The notes below the pieces were generated by a model. That model worked only from the letters and a program-made list of their open reading frames with translations, had not been told where the DNA came from and made no database searches. A program made the position numbers and the translations under genes. A stretch of 64,000 nt of DNA from Prevotella sp. (GTDB lineage Bacteria; Bacteroidota; Bacteroidia; Bacteroidales; Bacteroidaceae), in assembly GCA_017483805.1 (NCBI GenBank), contig JAFUUL010000096.1:1-64000 (forward strand). The letters run 5' to 3'. Shown here one piece after another: positions 59,542-64,000 of the stretch. The number at the start of each line of letters is the position of its first letter. Within the stretch, counting starts at the first letter, position 1.

Positions 59542-60959
59542 ACTGGCAGACCATCGTCATCATCATCAACCAGGTGATAGTCATTGCGGCTATCATCCAT
59601 GTGGTGATGGACAATCGCCAGCCCGCCAAGACGCTGGCCTGGGCGATGGTCATCTATTTCTTCCCCGTGGTGGGCATCGTGGCCTACCTCGTGCTGGGCG
59701 TCAACACCCGTCGCGAGCGGATGGTCAGCCAGCGCTCCATGGACCAACTCACCAAGCGCTCCATGCTGGAGTTCGTCGAACAGCGCGACCTGCTGCTCCC
59801 TGAGGCTCACAAGCCCGTCATCGACCTCTTCGTCAACCAGAGTTTCTCGCTCCCCTTTAATAATAATAAGGTGGACGTGCTCTGCGACGGCTATGCTTTC
59901 TTCCCCTCGCTGTTGCGCGACATTGCCTCGGCCCGCAGCCATATCCACATCGACATCTACATCTTCGAGGACGATGCCGTGGGCCGGCTGGTGTCCGATG
60001 CGCTCATTGCCAAGGCCCGCCAGGGTGTGGAAGTACGTGTGGTCTACGACGATGTGGGCTGCTGGGGTGTGAAGAACCGCTTCTTCGAGCGGATGCGTGT
60101 CGAGGGTATCGAGGTGGTGCCCTTCCTGCCGGTGCGCTTCCCCACGTTTGCCCGCAAGGTCAACTATCGCAACCACCGCAAGATCATCGTCATCGACGGT
60201 CGGGTGGGCTATATCGGCGGCATGAACATCGCCCTGCGCTATGTGAAGGGCCGCGGTGGCCGAGGCTGGCGCGACACGATGATGCGCATCGAGGGCCTGG
60301 GCGTCTACTCCCTGCAGCGCGCCTTCCTCATCGACTGGTACTTCGTCGACCGCACCCTCCTCAGCGACCGCAAGTACTATCCACCATTGTCAATCTTCGA
60401 TCTTCAATCTTCAATCCTCCAAACCGTCACCAGCGCCCCGCTGGCTGTCTATCCGGAGATCATGCAGGGCTATGTGCGCATCATCCTTTCGGCCAAGCGC
60501 TATGTCTACATAGAGACCCCCTATTTCCTGCCCACCGATGCCGTCTTCTTCGCCTTGAAGACGGCCGCCGCCTCGGGGGTCGATGTACGGGTGCTGGTGC
60601 CCCGCCGGACCGACGGCTGGTTTGTGGAGTGGGGCAGCCGATCCTATCTGCGTGAAGCCTATGCCGCCGGCATCACCATCAGCCTCTACGAGGCCGCCTT
60701 CCTGCATTCCAAGTTGCTGGTCTGCGATGACAGCATCTGCACCTGCGGCTCCACCAACATCGACTTCCGTTCGTTTGAGAACAACTTCGAGGCCAATGTC
60801 TTCTGCTACGACGAAGCCCTGGCTGTGCAGATGAAGGAGGTCTTCTTGCGCGATGAGCAGTCGTCAGTGCCCCTCAGTTCGCTGCCCGAACGGATTCATC
60901 CCCGCTTCTTCCCCCGTCTGGGCGAGTCGCTCACCCGCCTGCTCTCACCGCTTCTGTAG
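59538..60959 (+). CDS. cls: Cardiolipin synthase (phospholipase D family)
   Basis: Joins two phosphatidylglycerol molecules to cardiolipin at the inner membrane. The N-terminus has two membrane helices (TIVIIINQVIVIAAIIHVVM; LAWAMVIYFFPVVGIVAYLV). Two phospholipase-D HKD motifs are present: NYRNHRKIIVIDGRVGYIGG near residues 212-231 and FLHSKLLVCDDSICTCGSTN near 388-407. The length of 473 aa is standard. Near residues 283-296 the sequence SIFDLQSSILQ comes from a short 7-bp repeat (ATCTTCA) that stays in frame between the two catalytic halves. It is translationally coupled to queE by the ATGA overlap at 59538. Confidence 0.94.
   Translation: MNWQTIVIIINQVIVIAAIIHVVMDNRQPAKTLAWAMVIYFFPVVGIVAYLVLGVNTRRERMVSQRSMDQLTKRSMLEFVEQRDLLLPEAHKPVIDLFVNQSFSLPFNNNKVDVLCDGYAFFPSLLRDIASARSHIHIDIYIFEDDAVGRLVSDALIAKARQGVEVRVVYDDVGCWGVKNRFFERMRVEGIEVVPFLPVRFPTFARKVNYRNHRKIIVIDGRVGYIGGMNIALRYVKGRGGRGWRDTMMRIEGLGVYSLQRAFLIDWYFVDRTLLSDRKYYPPLSIFDLQSSILQTVTSAPLAVYPEIMQGYVRIILSAKRYVYIETPYFLPTDAVFFALKTAAASGVDVRVLVPRRTDGWFVEWGSRSYLREAYAAGITISLYEAAFLHSKLLVCDDSICTCGSTNIDFRSFENNFEANVFCYDEALAVQMKEVFLRDEQSSVPLSSLPERIHPRFFPRLGESLTRLLSPLL
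60388..60420. repeat. Heptamer tandem repeat (ATCTTCA type) inside cls
   Basis: TCAATCTTCGATCTTCAATC then TTCAATCC: four copies of a 7-bp unit, the reverse complement of the GATTGAA array at 14976, in frame in cls. Confidence 0.75.
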
Positions 60960-61032
60960 GGCCTTCCGCAGAAAGAAATTCGCACTAATTGGCGCAAATT
61001 TCTTTCCGAATCCAAATTTTTTCTTAAAATTC

Positions 61033-61063
61033 TTTGCTGTTTCAGAATTAATGTTTATCTTTG
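61033..61063 (+). promoter_or_regulatory. Strong promoter in the 713-bp gap before the MBG-like gene
   Basis: -33 TTTG (61033-61036) and -7 TATCTTTG (61056-61063), 19 nt apart, the best promoter match in the window. Transcription would start near 61070, about 600 nt before the next start codon. Confidence 0.75.
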
Positions 61064-61069
61064 CACCCG

Positions 61070-61499
61070 AAATGGCCCGCTCTTGCGTGGGTGGGTGACA
61101 AAAAACAATTTTGTGGAACGAGACCTCAGGCCAGTTGTACGGCCAGTCTCGAAAGGACGTTTTCAACACGTTACCTGTCTGTGTCTTCAAACTTAGCAAA
61201 CTTGAATCTACATACAGCGGTAATGCAACAGAGACGTCTACGTATGGGTTGATGATTATATCACACCCTGCGCCTGATTTATTCCCCTTATATATATAAT
61301 AAGGTGTACCCTCCGAGAGGTGGCGTACCATCTTAGCGTATATGTAGACAGAGGGCGAATTGCGTCAGGTGGTAGTGTGTATATGTATATATCACCTGAC
61401 GTGGGCAGGCTTTACGTTGCTTATCCTTATGTAGGGGCAATGCTAAGGCCTGAAGACTGGGATAGGCGCGGAGAGATACATACTCCCACGTCTTTTTTT
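61070..61499 (+). ncRNA. Candidate structured leader or free small RNA with terminator-like end
   Basis: No convincing gene lies here, but the predicted transcript can form a chain of hairpins: CGAGAC (61119-61124)/GTCTCG (61146-61151) with an inner GGCC pair; CCTTAT/ATAAGG near 61283; GTAC-CCTC/GAGG..GTAC near 61303-61325; CGTCAGGTG (61363-61371)/CACCTGACG (61393-61401). The last one shares bases with GACGTGGG (61398-61405), which pairs with CCCACGTC (61485-61492) directly before seven T (61493-61499). Between these arms CAGGC/GCCTG and TTGC/GCAA nest. So either a terminator or an alternative hairpin can form, as in attenuators and riboswitches. It resembles no riboswitch class I can name. 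Rfam comparison would decide. Confidence 0.5.
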
Positions 61500-61522
61500 G
61501 TTTCCATAGGTTTTGGGCAAAT

Positions 61523-61545
61523 GGCCAATAGCCAGCAGCCAGCGG
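61523..61545. repeat. Short heptamer array (CCAGCAG type)
   Basis: CCAATAG, CCAGCAG, CCAGCGG in tandem in the gap before the MBG-like gene, another variant of the 7-bp arrays. The rest of 61500-61672 is AT-rich with no further feature seen. Confidence 0.55.
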
Positions 61546-61672
61546 ATAATCGGCAGGGGGAGTGCCGGTCGGCACATGCTATGTGTCCTCTCAAAACAAT
61601 TTAAAACGAAAAAAGACGAAGATATCATTTTTATTATTATTCTTTTATTAACAAATTAAAACATTACTGATT

Positions 61673-64000
61673 ATGAGAAAAAATTTTCTTATTCTGATGT
61701 TGCTGTCTCTCTTGCCGTTGGCAGGATGGGCTGCTGACGGTGACATTCTTACGGAGCCGACAGCGAAAACAAGCCTGACTTACTCTGGAAGTGCTCAGGA
61801 ATTGGTTAATGCTGGTACCGTTGATGGCTCCAATTACAGCATATTCTATGCTGTGGTAGCCTCTACAGAGGATGCACCTGCTTGGAGTATTGGCGAAGGT
61901 GGCAAATTCTCTAAGACCCTTCCTAAGGCTACTGATGCTGGTACTTACCATGTGTATTTTGTGGCTTATGAGGATGGTGTTGCTAGCCCTTCAACGCCTA
62001 CGGTTGAGAAGCGTGTGACTGTTACCATCGATAAAAAGGAATTGACTGTAAGTACGGACTATACTGCTCCTACTAAGATTTCCTCTTTGACCTATTCAGG
62101 TGCTGCACAGCAACTGATAAATGCTGGTACCGTTACGAATGCAGCCAATAGTGGTAACTTTACCTACACGCTGGATGAGACTAACTATACTAATGCCACT
62201 GAGGTAAAGGGTACTGATGCTAAGACATACACCATTAAGTGGTCTCTGCCTGGTAGCAAGAACTACAAGCCTGCTCAAGGTACAATCAGTGATGCTGCTA
62301 TCGCTAAGAAGAGCATTGAAGACATGACCTTCAATTTTGTTCTAGGTGCTGCTACCCGTACCTATGGTGACGAATGGGCTGCTCCAACTTTCACCGTTGC
62401 TAAGTTGAATAATGTTGACGTGACTTATGATGTGAAGTGGTACACCAATACTGATTGCACAGAGGGTGAGACCGCTGCACCTGCCAAGGCCAATACTGTT
62501 GGTTACTATGCAAAGGTTACAGGTAATGGCAACTTCGAGGGCTCTTTGGCCTATGCTGCAAGTACACGTGATTGGACTTTCACTGTTGCAAAGAGACAAC
62601 TGCGCATCTTGGTGAATCCGCAGGAGAAAGCATACAATGGCCAGGAACAGACGGCTGATGCTGACTTCACTATCATCGGTTGGAGCGATGAGGATGAGGC
62701 CAAGGAATACACTGGCATTACTACCACAAAGGTGAACGATTCTGAGACGGTTAAGACTGTTGGTACCTATAAAATGAAGGCTGCTACATTGACTGATGCT
62801 GCTAAGATTGGTACTGATAAGATTACAGACAACTACACTCCCGTCTACATGGAGCAGGGTTATCTGAAAATTACTCCGTTGACTCTTACTGTTGCTGTTA
62901 ATGCAGACAAGCACATTACTTTTGGTGGAACGCTTCCTTCTGATGCCACTTTGAGCAGCGCTGCCAATTTAGCAACCGTTACAGGTGTCCTTGTGGACAC
63001 TGAAAATTCAATTGATGAGACCAGTTCTGTAAAGGAAGCTCTGAAGGTTGGTCTGAAAGCACAGGAAACTGCTAATGCAGACTTCTACAAGGATCGTGAT
63101 AAGTATACGGGCTGCTGGGCTGTCAAATATAATGCCGACGATGCTACTCTGAAGAACTATAATGTTGTAACAACAGATAAGGACTTCTATATTGATGGCG
63201 CTGGCTTCACTATTATGGCTATCGGCGCCAGCAAGACTTACGATGGCAATGATATTTCGAATGCAGGTCTGAGTTATATCGCATTTGATGATAATGACGA
63301 TGTGGTAGAGCTGCCCTCGTCTGCTACTGTGACCTATGAGGTATATGATGCTGAAAACGATACATGGTCAGCAACTCTCCCCTCAAGCGTAGGTAACTAC
63401 AAGTATCGTGTTGCTGCCAGCGAAGGCTATGCTTCTGGTAACTATGATGCCAGCCTGATTAAGTATGAGTCTGCCAGCGTGAAGATCAAGGCTAAGAAGA
63501 TTAATATCACTGTGAAGCCCATCACTCTGCATGTTGGTGACGATGCTGACATTCTGAACAAGTATGCAACGTATGAAGTTGCCGAGACTACTCCGTTGGT
63601 TGGCAGTGAGAAACTGAATGTCATCTTCACCTTCGAGAGCGCATTAACGAGCGATGGTGACCACTGGGATGCTACTGCGAAGGCTTTGAAGGCTGCAACG
63701 GAGACTCCTATTGCAAGTGCTATCAGCGCACATCTGGCAACTGCTTCCGACTATGAAGCAGAGGAAAAATATGATTTGCTGAACAACGGCAACTATGAGT
63801 TGGAAGTTGTTACTCCAGCAGCACTGACCATTGCCGCAGGTACGAGTTTCGTATTTGATGTAAACGATCGCATTCTGGAGAAGATTGAGGATGCTGATGG
63901 TACGGAGGAGGCCGCAGTGAAGTTCGCAAACACTAAGTACAAGCTGCCTGCTGGCAAGTGGCGCACTCTGGTCCTGCCGTTCGACATTACTCCTCTGGAG
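61673..64000 (+). CDS. Large secreted protein with MBG-like repeats (3' partial)
   Basis: The open frame starts with the ATG at 61673 and runs past the window edge (776 codons seen). A signal peptide (MRKNFLILMLLSLLPLAGWA) is followed by repeated beta-rich units of the MBG type: SLTYSGSAQELVNAG, SLTYSGAAQQLINAGTV, YNGQEQTADADFTI, KTYDGNDISNAGLSY, with closing KKELTVS, KRQLRILV, LTLTVAV, KKINITV strands about 90 residues apart. MBG repeats are found in surface and adhesin-like proteins of Bacteroidetes, so a cell-surface or secreted role is likely; the end, possibly with a sorting tail, is not seen. Base composition is visibly more AT-rich than the neighbouring genes, and it follows a long structured leader. 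Confidence 0.8.
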   Translation, partial: MRKNFLILMLLSLLPLAGWAADGDILTEPTAKTSLTYSGSAQELVNAGTVDGSNYSIFYAVVASTEDAPAWSIGEGGKFSKTLPKATDAGTYHVYFVAYEDGVASPSTPTVEKRVTVTIDKKELTVSTDYTAPTKISSLTYSGAAQQLINAGTVTNAANSGNFTYTLDETNYTNATEVKGTDAKTYTIKWSLPGSKNYKPAQGTISDAAIAKKSIEDMTFNFVLGAATRTYGDEWAAPTFTVAKLNNVDVTYDVKWYTNTDCTEGETAAPAKANTVGYYAKVTGNGNFEGSLAYAASTRDWTFTVAKRQLRILVNPQEKAYNGQEQTADADFTIIGWSDEDEAKEYTGITTTKVNDSETVKTVGTYKMKAATLTDAAKIGTDKITDNYTPVYMEQGYLKITPLTLTVAVNADKHITFGGTLPSDATLSSAANLATVTGVLVDTENSIDETSSVKEALKVGLKAQETANADFYKDRDKYTGCWAVKYNADDATLKNYNVVTTDKDFYIDGAGFTIMAIGASKTYDGNDISNAGLSYIAFDDNDDVVELPSSATVTYEVYDAENDTWSATLPSSVGNYKYRVAASEGYASGNYDASLIKYESASVKIKAKKINITVKPITLHVGDDADILNKYATYEVAETTPLVGSEKLNVIFTFESALTSDGDHWDATAKALKAATETPIASAISAHLATASDYEAEEKYDLLNNGNYELEVVTPAALTIAAGTSFVFDVNDRILEKIEDADGTEEAAVKFANTKYKLPAGKWRTLVLPFDITPLE

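Noticed and set aside
60945..61331. 128-codon minus-strand frame across the promoter before the MBG-like gene
   Set aside because: It crosses a consensus promoter and the hairpin region, has no recognisable domain and starts in the structured leader; more likely non-coding.
61320..61604. 94-codon plus-strand frame in the leader
   Set aside because: Overlaps the alternative stems and the T-run; no start context or family. A leader peptide cannot be fully excluded.
1..64000. tRNA or rRNA genes
   Set aside because: Intergenic stretches were read by eye and none showed a cloverleaf or rRNA-like sequence; a tRNAscan run would be decisive.

Overview
The window comes from a Bacteroidales genome, most likely Prevotella or a close relative. 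The signs are a SusC/SusD pair followed by many secreted glycan-active enzymes, Prevotella-style C-terminal sorting tails (a 'YDLQGR..L..GIYI..GKK' type ending), DUF4230, DUF4738, DUF4890 and DUF4954 families known mainly from Bacteroidetes, and promoters of the Bacteroidetes type (-7 TAnnTTTG with -33 TTTG about 19 nt away). I saw no tRNA, rRNA, CRISPR array or transposase gene.

Region 1 (1-16990, + strand) is a polysaccharide utilisation locus whose 5' end is cut by the window: SusC porin, SusD lipoprotein, GH115 alpha-glucuronidase, a short GH106-like rhamnosidase, a PL11-like lyase fused to a long beta-strand-repeat region, a two-domain esterase and a GH97 enzyme. Region 2 (17045-21804) is a four-gene cell-envelope island (small HTH regulator, phosphoethanolamine transferase, PHP-type membrane protein, PAP2 phosphatase) bounded by two inverted copies of a ~113-bp repeat. 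Region 3 (21851-30580, - strand) returns to pectin side-chain enzymes: PL11 lyase, GH28, and a 1722-aa GH51+GH43 arabinofuranosidase. With the tandem CE12-type esterase at 54864-56552, the enzyme set points to rhamnogalacturonan-I and arabinan as substrate.

Region 4 (30721-60959) is mostly housekeeping: hflX, a DUF4954 protein, an M16 peptidase, fumarase, an M6 peptidase, nagB, an MBL-fold protein, trmO, two DUF4230 proteins, DUF4890 and DUF4738 proteins, a HAD phosphatase, pgi, purN, a translationally coupled four-gene cluster of unknown function (48048-50936), acyl-CoA dehydrogenase with etfA/etfB, dnaG, queD, queE and a cardiolipin synthase. Region 5 (60960-64000) is a 713-bp non-coding stretch with a strong promoter, several hairpins and a terminator-like stem, followed by the start of a large AT-richer surface protein with MBG-like repeats that runs off the window.

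Two families of small repeats run through the window and repeatedly lie inside genes without breaking the reading frame: a GC-rich palindromic element (in GH115 twice, GH97, etfB and dnaG) and short 7-8-bp tandem arrays (at gene junctions and inside GH97, queE and cls). These, the inverted-repeat-bounded envelope island, the structured leader near 61.1-61.5 kb and the unknown four-gene cluster are the parts most worth a second look.
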